Of a stretch of 64,000 bases of DNA, positions 26,067 to 35,435 are shown one piece after another. The position numbers and the translations under genes are program-made. Position 1 is the stretch's first letter, and each line of letters starts with the position of its first letter. Source of the stretch: Lentilactobacillus raoultii (GTDB lineage Bacteria; Bacillota; Bacilli; Lactobacillales; Lactobacillaceae); the NCBI RefSeq assembly GCF_900411375.1, contig NZ_LS422981.1:51437-115436 (forward strand), read 5' to 3'. Below the pieces are notes generated by a model. The model searched no databases and was not told where the DNA came from. It was given only the letters and a program-made list of their open reading frames with translations.

Positions 26067-26741
26067 ATGATGGATAACATGCGAAGCGATGCCTACAACG
26101 AAATTAAATATAAAATCATTCATTTTGACTACATCCCCGGCCAAAAGATTTCCGAAAAGACCATCTCCTCAGAGTTAAACCTTGGCCGAACACCAGTCAG
26201 AGAAGCAATTATCCGGATTGAACGTGAGGGATTAATCGAAGTGATTCCCCAAAGTGGTACCTACATCACTAAAATTGATATGGCAGATGCCAAAGACGCC
26301 CGCTTTGTCCGTGGCTGCATTGAGCCCAACATTATGGTCGACGCAGCTGTTAAGATGACAGACGATGCCAAACGTGTTTTGGAAGCTAACCTCAGATCCC
26401 AAGCCAAAACGGCAATGAACAATGAGCCGGACAACTTTTTTGATTTGGATCAGGACTTCCATCATGAATTTTATAAGGTCGTTAATAAGGAAACCGTCTG
26501 GCAGTGGCTGCAAATTAACAATACCCAGTTAAACCGTTTCCGGCGGTTACGATTAAAAGAAAGCGAACTTAATTGGAGTACCCTGTTAGATCAGCACCAA
26601 CGGATTTTTAACGCCGTCTTGGAACGGGACATTGATGATCTGACCTTTCTGGTTACCCAACACCTTCATTTAATGTTGCTGGAAAAGCAGAAAGTCTTGG
26701 ATGCTTACCCCGATTACTTTAAAAATTACGAAGAAGCCTGA
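26067..26741 (+). CDS. GntR-family (FadR-type) regulator of the uronate/gluconate genes
   Basis: About 224 residues. The N-terminal winged helix (AYNEIKYKIIHFDYIPGQKISEKTISSELNLGRTPVREAIIRIEREGLI) is typical of GntR. The C-terminal all-helical FCD effector domain has the metal-type pattern DQDFHHEFY and a later HLHLM. The start is at MMDNMRSD, nine bases after AAAGGAG. It is divergent from uxuB, whose promoter spacer carries the presumed operator. Similar sites precede the hydroxyacid dehydrogenase gene, gntK and gnd. A uronate or sugar acid intermediate is the likely inducer. Confidence 0.87.
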   Translation: MMDNMRSDAYNEIKYKIIHFDYIPGQKISEKTISSELNLGRTPVREAIIRIEREGLIEVIPQSGTYITKIDMADAKDARFVRGCIEPNIMVDAAVKMTDDAKRVLEANLRSQAKTAMNNEPDNFFDLDQDFHHEFYKVVNKETVWQWLQINNTQLNRFRRLRLKESELNWSTLLDQHQRIFNAVLERDIDDLTFLVTQHLHLMLLEKQKVLDAYPDYFKNYEEA

Positions 26742-26793
26742 CGTTGTCTAGCTACTAACTTCTTTTGCAAAGTAACTGAACCTTAATGAACTT

Positions 26794-26843
26794 AAAGCTC
26801 CCGCTGAATCAATCTTTATCCAGGTTGATTCAGCGGGAGCTTT
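26794..26843. terminator. Bidirectional terminator between GntR and rhamnosidase genes
   Basis: AAAGCTCCCGCTGAATCAA pairs exactly with its mirror ending at 26843; A/T runs flank both sides. Confidence 0.85.
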
Positions 26844-26889
26844 AAATTTCTATTTGCCACTTTTAGCCAGTGTCAGCTATTTTTAACCA

Positions 26890-29604
26890 TCATCGATACG
26901 TTACTTCATACTGTCCAGACGGTAACTGCAACTGCTTATTCTGAGAGATTTGACAATTCAACTGCTTGCCAGCCCTGTCGGTCACAACAATTGATTGACT
27001 TTGATTTTCCAAATCGAGTACTGCCTTGGTATTCATTGGAATATCAACTTTTAGCTGAACTGCTTGTGCCTGTTTTTGATAAGCGACTTTGATCAGTCCA
27101 CGAGCTGACGGTGTTGTTACCCGTAAATTAGTCAAGTTACCGGGGCGGACTTTAATACTAAACGTTTTGAAGCCGGCTTCAATTGGATTAATCCCCATAA
27201 TTCCTTGAACAATCGTCAAGCCTGGCGTGGCACCCCATGGATGGGATAACGTTAAGTTTGGTTTGTAGGTATTGCTCCAAGCTTCGGGGGTAATCGTCGC
27301 CTTGAGCTGATCCAAAATCGCCGCAAACGTTTTTTGATCTTTCCGATTATCACTGTTGGTCAACAGCGTAACGGCAGCGTCCGCATGCCCTGAATCAATT
27401 AAGCCCTTTAACATAAAGTAGATGAAATATACGCTACCAATAAATTGGCCATTGTTGGCAACAAATTGACTAAGTTTGTCAGCCATCTCCTGATTGTCAT
27501 ACACACCATAGCACAATGCATAGGCAGAGGCGTGGTGAGAAGTATGCCGGTTAACTGATAGATCCTGATTTAGCGAATCGTAAAATCGACCAGTTTCGGC
27601 ATCGTATAATCGACTGATCAATTCATGCTTAATTCGGTTGGCCCGATCTCGATAAAAATCAACATCAGTCCGGTGACCAGTTAATTTGGCAATTTTGCTC
27701 ATGATCAGATAGGTGCCGTAATAAATGGCATTAAACGGTGTATTGTATTCTCCTTCAACGAAGCCATCCCGTTCACGAATCGGCCAATCAATTAAGCCGT
27801 CGTTGGTTACCAAGCCGACCTGCTCATCAAAGTTATCAATTCCTTTACCGTTTCGCAACGTCCCAACAAAGTCTTGAGACGCACCATCAAAACTATCAGC
27901 ACCCTTCCCCCGATTAAATTTAACTTTCAAATCATCATAGCGTCGATTAAGCAAATCAGCATTACCGGTATATAAATAGTCCAGCCAAGCCATTTCAACG
28001 TTAAATAACCTGTAGTCTTCCGGCCAAGTTGGATTGTCGATCAGATAATCCAATGAGTGTCTGGCCAATGAATAGTGGGATGACACGGCGTAACTGGTAT
28101 TGCCATTTACTAACAGATCACCTTCATACGGTCGGCGTTCGCGGGCTTGAGAATCGACAAACACGTCCTGATTAGTTGCCTTGATCGTGTATTTTGACAA
28201 CTCATATTCACGATTTAGCAACTCGTTATCACTGGTGAATGTGCCGTCACTTTCTGAAAATGGCTGGATCATAGCCCAACCGGTAATATCATTTAATTCA
28301 AGTTTTCCTTGAAAACCGACTAATTCAATATACCGATAGTTTTTCATCTGAAGTGTCGTAAATTCATTTTCACCCTTAACCAAAGTCCAGTTTTCGACGT
28401 AATCCGGCCCACAAGCCAAGTGATGGCGAACGTGACCGTTATCAGTCAGCTGCTCACCCATTAGAATCGTCACCCGCTGCGTCAATTGGCTGTTAAGTCG
28501 CACTTTAACGCCACCGATAATCTCCTTGCCTAAATCCAACAGGTAATTTTGGGGTCCCAACTGACTTAACTGTTTGGTCGCTTCGTGTGACTCAACTCGC
28601 AACGTATTTTCACTGCGGTAAGGCACCAGGACTTCCTTATCGGCTACCATCACTTTAGGATTGACCCAGGCATGATCCCATTCATGATGATAGTCAACCG
28701 ACGTCCATCCCTGCGGATAGTATCGCATATCAACATTTTCAGAAACCTGCCCAAAATACAGACTGCGCATTTTAACACCAAAATCGCCGAAAGCGCTGCT
28801 ACCATCTAGCGCTTTCCAGGAACTATCGGTTGTTAGAACCTGTTCAATGGTGCCATCAGTCTTATATAACGTCAGCTGTCCCCAAAACGCCTTTCTGGCT
28901 GAGCTGGCAGTTGCCAAAACGCTAACCACATTTTTACCGTTTTCGATTAATTCCGTGACATCGTATTGGTTATAGTAGATACCGGTTTGATCCCTACCAT
29001 AATAATCAGCTTGAGGCCGTGCCGAACCTACCCCAACACTTTGACCGTTCATAAATAAATCAAAGCCTTGCGCAAAAATTGGTTCATTGCCACGGGAGAA
29101 GGCTGTAATGACGGCAGTATCAACATCAGCGGGGTCTAAAGTCATTTGCGGACTTCTCAAAAAGACCACGTTCCCCAACTTAGGCAGTTCCTCACCGGTT
29201 GTCGGCGTTTTAGCCGCCCAAATTCCTTTGGGTTGGCTGACAATTTCTTTGGCACAGATAAATTTATTAGGCTCTGAATAATCACTGACACTACCGTGAT
29301 TATCCTTAATCCGAACCTGCCAATAATATAATTCTCCGGGCTGTAACACTGACGAAAATTTGGGAAGCTTAACCGCTGTATTCTCAGCTGACGTTACCCA
29401 GCCACTGTCAAACAAATAAGTTTGATTGGCCAGTTCGTGTAACCGCCGTGAAATTACAATTTGAAAAGCTGTTTGTTGGCTATCTTCAAGGCGGCTGTGA
29501 TCCCACCAACTAAAAGCAGGTGACTTTTCAACGTTATAGGCAAACGACAATAGATTAACGTTCAAGTGAGTCGGCATTAATAATTTCTGAGTTGTTTGAG
29601 TCAT
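26890..29604 (-). CDS. Alpha-L-rhamnosidase, GH78
   Basis: 904 residues without signal peptide, so cytoplasmic. The N-terminal beta-sandwich domains (FSWWDHSR..., about 1-330) are followed by the Bac_rhamnosid region (FVDSQARERRPYEGDLLVNG near residue 485, with the acidic residues used for catalysis), the (alpha/alpha)6 barrel (about 470-810) and a C-terminal sandwich (GFKTFSIKVRPGNLTNLRV...). It would release rhamnose from flavonoid glycosides or rhamnogalacturonan fragments. It lies downstream of an AraC regulator. A cre-like site sits upstream. Confidence 0.88.
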   Translation of the reverse strand: MTQTTQKLLMPTHLNVNLLSFAYNVEKSPAFSWWDHSRLEDSQQTAFQIVISRRLHELANQTYLFDSGWVTSAENTAVKLPKFSSVLQPGELYYWQVRIKDNHGSVSDYSEPNKFICAKEIVSQPKGIWAAKTPTTGEELPKLGNVVFLRSPQMTLDPADVDTAVITAFSRGNEPIFAQGFDLFMNGQSVGVGSARPQADYYGRDQTGIYYNQYDVTELIENGKNVVSVLATASSARKAFWGQLTLYKTDGTIEQVLTTDSSWKALDGSSAFGDFGVKMRSLYFGQVSENVDMRYYPQGWTSVDYHHEWDHAWVNPKVMVADKEVLVPYRSENTLRVESHEATKQLSQLGPQNYLLDLGKEIIGGVKVRLNSQLTQRVTILMGEQLTDNGHVRHHLACGPDYVENWTLVKGENEFTTLQMKNYRYIELVGFQGKLELNDITGWAMIQPFSESDGTFTSDNELLNREYELSKYTIKATNQDVFVDSQARERRPYEGDLLVNGNTSYAVSSHYSLARHSLDYLIDNPTWPEDYRLFNVEMAWLDYLYTGNADLLNRRYDDLKVKFNRGKGADSFDGASQDFVGTLRNGKGIDNFDEQVGLVTNDGLIDWPIRERDGFVEGEYNTPFNAIYYGTYLIMSKIAKLTGHRTDVDFYRDRANRIKHELISRLYDAETGRFYDSLNQDLSVNRHTSHHASAYALCYGVYDNQEMADKLSQFVANNGQFIGSVYFIYFMLKGLIDSGHADAAVTLLTNSDNRKDQKTFAAILDQLKATITPEAWSNTYKPNLTLSHPWGATPGLTIVQGIMGINPIEAGFKTFSIKVRPGNLTNLRVTTPSARGLIKVAYQKQAQAVQLKVDIPMNTKAVLDLENQSQSIVVTDRAGKQLNCQISQNKQLQLPSGQYEVTYR

Positions 29605-29708
29605 TTTTAATTCCTTTCCGAATTAGCGTCAACGATTTTTTGCGCAATGAAGACGCCAAACTAATATATCATTAATGATAAGCATAGCTTGTGAACCATA
29701 AAAGGGCA

Positions 29709-29722
29709 AGAAACCGTTTTCA
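29709..29722 (-). promoter_or_regulatory. cre-like site upstream of the rhamnosidase gene
   Basis: TGAAAACGGTTTCT on the minus strand matches the core of a catabolite-responsive element, about 105 bases before the start codon. The rest of the 29605-30029 gap holds AT-rich sequence, the palindromic ATCATTAATGAT (about 29668-29679) and the AraC terminator. Confidence 0.5.
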
Positions 29723-29961
29723 ATTTCAGGATGTTTTGTGCCATAAGGACAAGGTTTCCCTATTAAATCACGTGTTTTCTTTATGATTCATTTAAAAATC
29801 CCAATTCATAAAAATGTACATTTGATACTCTTAACACGTAAATATGGCTGTCAATTCACAAATCAATTTCTCAAACTAATCAGTTTTCAAGAATTATCGT
29901 GTCCCTCCTCGCCACAAAAAATAGGATCTGGCCGATTACTCATATGCCACTTTTGCAGCCC

Positions 29962-29995
29962 AAAAATCCCGACTCAAAAATTCAAGTCAGGTTTT
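29962..29995 (-). terminator. Terminator of the AraC-family gene
   Basis: CCCGACT (29968-29974) pairs with AGTCAGG (29985-29991) with one wobble; the minus strand continues ATTTTTGGG. Confidence 0.6.
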
Positions 29996-30029
29996 CAAAT
30001 CAGTACTCACTCATTCTCTTACACCCAAG

Positions 30030-31001
30030 CTATCGTTGACTGCCCGGTGTGATTTGATAATAAGCCATGTACTTTTTATAGAAGAACGCCTTGTTACTAA
30101 TCCCTACCCGTTTCATGACTTCGGTCACCGGCAAGGCTGTCGAAGTCAGTAACATGTGGGCATTGCGCATTCGTTGTTTGTTCAAAGCTTCCGAAAAGGT
30201 TTCACCGGTTTCCCGTTTAAAAACGTTACTGAGGTAATTCCGATTATACTTATATTTAGTCGCCAATCGCTCAAGCGAGACTGTTTGAAAATCGCGGTCA
30301 ATATCTTGAAGCATTTTCAAAACCAACTGTTGAGATTTGGACGTCGGCCGCTTTACTTTGACATGGTAGTTGCGAACCAGTTGGGCAATCAAAATTGACA
30401 AATACCCACTAATTATCGTATCTGCGAATTCCTTTTGTAAATAATATTCGTCGATAATCCGATCGAGGGTCTCCTGAACCTCATCAACCTGTTTATGGGA
30501 AAACAGCAGGTGTCGAAGCTCACCTCGGCTGCCAAATTTACGATCTAATAAAAATTCGTAAAAAACACTTTGACTACTGCGCAACCCGTTCAGTAATTCC
30601 AAATTAATGTCCCGATTTCGGAAAAGAATGTTAATGAGGAGGTCATTGGTGCCAAGGTAGCCAATCGAATGCCGGCTGCCGATATCCATCAATAAAACAT
30701 CGCCGGTTTCCAAATGAAGCTTCTCACCATCAACTACCTCATCACAGGATCCTCGCAACATGTAATTAATTTCAAAGAAAGTGTGTGAGTGTTCCGGATA
30801 AGGGGCGTAACGATTATGTTTGCTAACATAGATCCGTTTATTTCTAAAAAAGCGATCATTCAAAACCGGTGCGTGTTCTTTTTCCGATAGTGAGGGATCA
30901 AACGCATCGATTGGAATATCATCATGAACTTCAAAACTTTTTAACTGTTCCTTTTCAGCCGGTGTCGTTTTCATTAGTTTATTCAAAATTGAATCAAGCA
31001 T
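30030..31001 (-). CDS. AraC-family regulator
   Basis: 323 residues. A cupin-like sensor (APYPEHSHTFFEINYMLRGSCDEVVDGEKLHLETGDVLLMDIGSRHSI, about 70-125) precedes the C-terminal double helix-turn-helix (LERLATKYKYNRNYLSNVFKRETGETFSEALNKQRMRNAHMLL ... VTEVMKRVGISNKAFFYKKYMAYYQITP). The second unit reads ITPGSQR at the end, as usual in the family. It is upstream of the GH78 gene in the same direction and is the likely activator of it. A cre-like TGTAAGCGTTACCC lies at 31048-31061. Confidence 0.87.
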   Translation of the reverse strand: MLDSILNKLMKTTPAEKEQLKSFEVHDDIPIDAFDPSLSEKEHAPVLNDRFFRNKRIYVSKHNRYAPYPEHSHTFFEINYMLRGSCDEVVDGEKLHLETGDVLLMDIGSRHSIGYLGTNDLLINILFRNRDINLELLNGLRSSQSVFYEFLLDRKFGSRGELRHLLFSHKQVDEVQETLDRIIDEYYLQKEFADTIISGYLSILIAQLVRNYHVKVKRPTSKSQQLVLKMLQDIDRDFQTVSLERLATKYKYNRNYLSNVFKRETGETFSEALNKQRMRNAHMLLTSTALPVTEVMKRVGISNKAFFYKKYMAYYQITPGSQR

Positions 31002-31149
31002 GCTTATTTCCCCAATCGTGTCAATTAAGTTGCGGGCAGCCCCTGTTTGTAAGCGTTACCCACTATGATTCAGCCTGATCTTAGCGTACCAGCAAATAGT
31101 CAATAAGTATAGTCCCGAAAACCCTTGCAACAAACTGGTTAGTCCGCAC

Positions 31150-31191
31150 TAAAAAAGCGCCACTCTTTTTTAAAAAGTCGCACTTTTTTTA
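31150..31191. terminator. Terminator behind gnd
   Basis: AAAAAAGCGC and GCACTTTTTTT ends form a stem with one mismatch around an AT-rich loop; T runs on both strands. It lies between gnd and the AraC gene. Confidence 0.55.
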
Positions 31192-31278
31192 GTTGATCAA
31201 CGTGAGTTAAGAATCACCTTTCCATAGGTGGGGAGGCCATCTTCTCTACACATTGATGAAAGGAATTGTTAATTCAAT

Positions 31279-32181
31279 TTATTTTTTCATATCCATGGCA
31301 TGGCCACCAAACCCGTGACGCAATGCTGAAACCACTTTACCAGTAAAGGTATCCTGTTCCATTGATCGGTTACGAGCAAAGAGTGCATCCGTAATAACTG
31401 GAACCGGAATGCCTTGTTTAAGGGCTTCTTGAACGGTCCACTTACCTTCGCCTGATGAGAACATCTTGCCGCTGATCTGATCCAAGTTGGCGTCGTTGGC
31501 AAAGGCTTCCTGTGCCAATTCCATGAGCCAGCCACGAATAACTGATCCGTTAACCCAAACTTTGGCAACCGCTTCGTTATCGTAGTCATACGGGCTGTGA
31601 TCCAACACATCATAGCCTTCACCGATGGCTTCCATCATCCCATACTCAATGCCGTTATGAACCATCTTAAGATAATGACCGGAACCCGGCTTACCAGTGT
31701 AAAGATAACCATCTTTTTGAGAGATGTCTTCAAACAATGGTTTAATATGTTCAAAAGCTTCGGCGCTGGTACCGCCAATCATGAAGTTACCACCGTTTAA
31801 AGCACCGTTCTTACCGCCTGAAGTTCCGCAGTCAAAGAAGTTAACACCTTTTGCTTCCGCAATCTTACCATGACGAATCGAATCTTCATAGAAGGAGTTC
31901 CCACCATCGATCAAATAGTCGCCCTTTGAAAGCAGATCGACTAATTCTTGAACCGTTGAGTCAGTTGGCTTGCCGGCCGGAACCATAATCCAAACAGTGC
32001 GGGGAGCACTTAATTTGCTGACAAGATCTTTGTTACTTGAAGCAGGTGTTGCACCAGCTTCCTGAGCAAGTTTGACATTATCTTCATTTAAATCAAATGC
32101 AACGACTTCGTTACCGTTACGGATCATGTTCTTAACAAGGTTAAGGCCCATTTTTCCAAGACCAATCATACCAATTTGCAT
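31279..32181 (-). CDS. gnd: 6-phosphogluconate dehydrogenase, decarboxylating
   Basis: 300 residues, the short GntZ/YqeC-type enzyme (the long type is about 470). It oxidises 6-phosphogluconate to ribulose 5-phosphate and CO2. The Rossmann motif IGMIGLGKMGLNLVKNM is at the N-terminus, then GGNSFYEDSIRHG, DCGTSGGKNGALNGGNFMIGG and the catalytic KMVHNGIEYGMMEAIGEGYDVL. It carries the same operator type as gntK and uxuB. The end GFGGHAMDMKK is normal for this form. Confidence 0.93.
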   Translation of the reverse strand: MQIGMIGLGKMGLNLVKNMIRNGNEVVAFDLNEDNVKLAQEAGATPASSNKDLVSKLSAPRTVWIMVPAGKPTDSTVQELVDLLSKGDYLIDGGNSFYEDSIRHGKIAEAKGVNFFDCGTSGGKNGALNGGNFMIGGTSAEAFEHIKPLFEDISQKDGYLYTGKPGSGHYLKMVHNGIEYGMMEAIGEGYDVLDHSPYDYDNEAVAKVWVNGSVIRGWLMELAQEAFANDANLDQISGKMFSSGEGKWTVQEALKQGIPVPVITDALFARNRSMEQDTFTGKVVSALRHGFGGHAMDMKK

Positions 32182-32201
32182 AAGAATCGTACCTCTTTCA
32201 T

Positions 32202-32267
32202 CTAATATACTAGTTTCTTACTACCCTTTACCAAAATCATTATATAATCTGAAAAGAATTTTCGCAA
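32202..32267 (-). promoter_or_regulatory. gnd promoter with downstream GntR-type operator
   Basis: On the minus strand TTGCGA (32267-32262) and TATAAT (32244-32239) are 17 bases apart. CTAGTATATTAG (32213-32202), just upstream of the ribosome binding site AGAGG, matches the candidate operator of the uronate/gluconate genes and would act as a roadblock. Confidence 0.6.
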
Positions 32268-32387
32268 GCATTATGCGTAAATTTTTTTCAAACTTTTTAT
32301 AGATTGTGTAAATTGGTTTTAAAATTGGACTTAATCCCCTTTAGAATAGGATTTATCTTACAAAATTCCGTTCAAGGAATCTGTAAA

Positions 32388-35009
32388 TCATTTACTAGGA
32401 TAATGTAAATGTTTTACAAAAACAGACCGTTTCTTTTGACAAATACCAGAGCCGATTAGTAAAACAACCGCCAGGCAACTAATCAATGCGCCTAGGGCCA
32501 ATCCCCTGATGTGGTAGTTAAAAGCCAATCGATGCTTTCCCGGTGTTAATTTAGCGCCGATTAACCCATCAGCAACCTTAATTAATTTGTGGGGGTGACC
32601 ATCAACATGCAACGTCCATCCCTGATCATAAGGAAAACTCATTAACAATGTCCGATTACGCCTAGAGACTGTCACTGTCCCTCTAAAATGACCACCATGC
32701 CGATTAATGTTTCTTGCATCCTGTAAGTCAAATTGATGATGCTTAAATTGCGCAGTAGCTGCCGTGAATTTTTTCAAATCAACTCCAGCTGCAATTTGCG
32801 GCATCGCTTTTAACCGCTTGGTGGCATGCAGGCGAACTGTCGTCAATTGCCCCTTTTGGAGGTTTCCAATTGGAATCATCTCTGTCCCAAGACCACTGTA
32901 AGTATTAGAAAGCTTGGCGCCATTCACCCAAAAAGCCACGTGATACAGACGGACCTTGGGAATGTAAAGATAATGCGGCCCGCTGGTAGTCGCCCGTAGT
33001 TGCAATCGATAATGATAGACCCCTTTGACCAATGACTGTTGGTATCCCGTTACTTTCGGTCGATAGAGGTACTGTTGGCGAGTTCCCGACTCGGCTTGGA
33101 CCAGTGCATTTAAATTTTTAAAAATCTGATTAGGTTGATAACGAAGTGTTTGAATTCGTTGATTGGCCATAAAGCCAAGTTGAGCCGTATTTGGCCGAAT
33201 AATCAGTTCTTGACTGTGTTGGCCAATGATATAGTTGTATTTAATGCCAAATAAATAGTTTGTGACCACCGAGCCGCCCAACATATCAATGCGCCGAATG
33301 TTTCGACTTGAAAAGCCAAGGTTGGCTAAGACATGTTGGGTGTGTGAATTCAGGGTCGAACTGTATGAGCTGATACCATGATTTTCAAAAAGCAGTGAAT
33401 CATTGTAACCACTATATGGGATCTGATAAATATCTCGGTAAGGATGATCCATGACTAGCAACCGATAAAATTTATTTTGGGTAAACTTTAGTCGCTGAAC
33501 CCGTCGAATAGCTTGCTCAGATTGATAATAACGTTTTTCGAATTGGTGCTGGTTGACAAACGGTGCATCCCTAGTGGCCACAAAAAAATTCAACATCAAC
33601 TCAAAAATTAAAATCCCACTTAAAATTACCCGACTTGAAAGCTGACGATCGGTAAGCGTGATAATCGCGATTGCGGTAACTACCAAAAAGCCCAAAACCA
33701 ACACATAAATAAAGTTATTGACAAATAATTGAGGGGTAGTGAACTTAAAAGGCGTCATTTTTTCACTAAACAGGTTGGCCCAAAGATAGCCAATCGAGAT
33801 GGCAATCCCTAAAGCCCCCGTTGAAATTAAAATTAATTTGGTTTCCTCAAAAATCTTTTTTAAATAACCTTCGTAGGCAATCATGATCAAAACAAAACTA
33901 AAGAGAAAAACCATTCGGAAGGGAAACCCAGCTGGCCGCTGGAAAAGATGCCACGCCGTATTTAACGGCAATAACCACATTCCCAGAAAAATCCCTCCCA
34001 GTAAATAGGCAGTTGCCTGTTTATTCCGTGATGAAATCCGTTTTGAGAAAAAATAGGCAATTCCCAGAATAATAAATAGCGAACCGGTAAACATGCTGGG
34101 ATTATGAACCAAGCGACCCGTAAAATCATTGCCGCCAAAGCCAAGGTTGACCGTAAAACTCGGTCCAAAAGCACCTTTTAACGCAAAATTACGCAAGTGA
34201 AGCTCCTTTTTGCCAGTAGACATCATCGAAATTGCGGTTGGTACCAAAACGATGGCGCTTAGCATTCCCGACAATAGCGAATACCACAAGAAACGGCCGA
34301 TTTGCCCCCGCCGGTCTTTGATGTGATGCATTAAGGCAACTCCCGCTGGTTGTGCTTTTATCAATAAATAAACAAAATACCCCAGACTGAAGACACAAAT
34401 GATGTAGCCCATATAGTAGTTAGTCAAAATAATCGCGGTTAACCCAAAAACATATAACCACGGTTTGCACTGACCAACTAATTTTTCCAAACCGGCAACC
34501 ATAATTGGTAAGAGAATCAGTGCGTCCAGCCACATTAAATCATAAAAATACATCGAAACAAAGCCGCACAAACCGTAAGCCAAGCCACCGCAAATGGTCA
34601 TTAAATCGAATTGTCCGTATTTATGACTCAAAAACCAAGTCATTGACCAGCTACATAAAATAATCTTCAACCAAATAATCAAATCAATGGCAATTGGTAA
34701 GTGAGCCGGGTCGAAAAAGACGACGATTAAATTAAGCGGACTCAGCAGATAGTAAGCATATACCGGTACCAAACTGTCACCAATTGAAATTAAAAATGAA
34801 TAGCTTGAAAACGACAGATGTAACAACTGCCGTCTCAATTCGGCAAAAAATTGCAAATATTGAGTCGACAAATCACTGATTAACAGGTTTTTGGAGCCAA
34901 ATGGGGCAATCCCGATAATCATAAATAGTAGCGTCATCACCAATATCGGCAACAGGATTGCCGTTAACTTATATTTAACATGATGCTTGCTTGGGGTTTT
35001 CGTTAACAT
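32388..35009 (-). CDS. YfhO-family membrane glycosyltransferase-like protein
   Basis: About 873 residues. A dozen or more membrane segments fill the first 470 residues. Then comes a large extracellular domain (about 480-845) and a last membrane helix. The early PFGSKNLLISDLSTQYLQFFAELR and the Asn/Tyr-rich NYYMGYIICVFSLGYFVYLL are typical of the YfhO family, which decorates lipoteichoic acid with sugars in Gram-positive bacteria. The start is MLTKTPSK at 35009, with GGAGAG upstream; the longer frame starts with TTG inside that site. Monocistronic. Confidence 0.85.
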   Translation of the reverse strand: MLTKTPSKHHVKYKLTAILLPILVMTLLFMIIGIAPFGSKNLLISDLSTQYLQFFAELRRQLLHLSFSSYSFLISIGDSLVPVYAYYLLSPLNLIVVFFDPAHLPIAIDLIIWLKIILCSWSMTWFLSHKYGQFDLMTICGGLAYGLCGFVSMYFYDLMWLDALILLPIMVAGLEKLVGQCKPWLYVFGLTAIILTNYYMGYIICVFSLGYFVYLLIKAQPAGVALMHHIKDRRGQIGRFLWYSLLSGMLSAIVLVPTAISMMSTGKKELHLRNFALKGAFGPSFTVNLGFGGNDFTGRLVHNPSMFTGSLFIILGIAYFFSKRISSRNKQATAYLLGGIFLGMWLLPLNTAWHLFQRPAGFPFRMVFLFSFVLIMIAYEGYLKKIFEETKLILISTGALGIAISIGYLWANLFSEKMTPFKFTTPQLFVNNFIYVLVLGFLVVTAIAIITLTDRQLSSRVILSGILIFELMLNFFVATRDAPFVNQHQFEKRYYQSEQAIRRVQRLKFTQNKFYRLLVMDHPYRDIYQIPYSGYNDSLLFENHGISSYSSTLNSHTQHVLANLGFSSRNIRRIDMLGGSVVTNYLFGIKYNYIIGQHSQELIIRPNTAQLGFMANQRIQTLRYQPNQIFKNLNALVQAESGTRQQYLYRPKVTGYQQSLVKGVYHYRLQLRATTSGPHYLYIPKVRLYHVAFWVNGAKLSNTYSGLGTEMIPIGNLQKGQLTTVRLHATKRLKAMPQIAAGVDLKKFTAATAQFKHHQFDLQDARNINRHGGHFRGTVTVSRRNRTLLMSFPYDQGWTLHVDGHPHKLIKVADGLIGAKLTPGKHRLAFNYHIRGLALGALISCLAVVLLIGSGICQKKRSVFVKHLHYPSK

Positions 35010-35363
35010 GATCAAATATCTCTCCAAATAGTCCTTTTAGTAAGCAAAAAGATCTTTTCAAACCAGTTATCGCTCAAATCTTATTCAGTATAACCTACTC
35101 ATACTTTATATACGCAAAAGTGGTCATCTTTTTACCAACAATTATTATTTTCCTTCAAAATATTACGATTAACTGCCTTAACCTGTAACATTTAAGGCTT
35201 TTTTATCAATTTTATTGGTATTATTTGCCGTAATTTCGTTTTATAGGGAAAAAGATGAATTATTTTTTCTTAATTTAATAACCTACGATTGCCGATAGGT
35301 CGCGTCAGATCAGCAACACCTTGATGTGAGGAAATTGTGAAATTGATGTTTAATCTTTATGAA

Positions 35364-35379
35364 ACAGTCTTGAGACTGT
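35364..35379. promoter_or_regulatory. Palindrome upstream of the GH25 gene
   Basis: ACAGTCTTGAGACTGT has 7-bp arms. A near-identical palindrome precedes the NlpC/P60 gene (36375-36390). A TATACT -10 candidate follows at about 35397. The rest of the 35010-35435 gap is AT-rich without an ORF. Confidence 0.5.
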
Positions 35380-35435
35380 TATGTAGCATTTTTCCCTTAT
35401 ACTAGGGCTTGTAGTTTTAAAGGGGGAACAATTCG

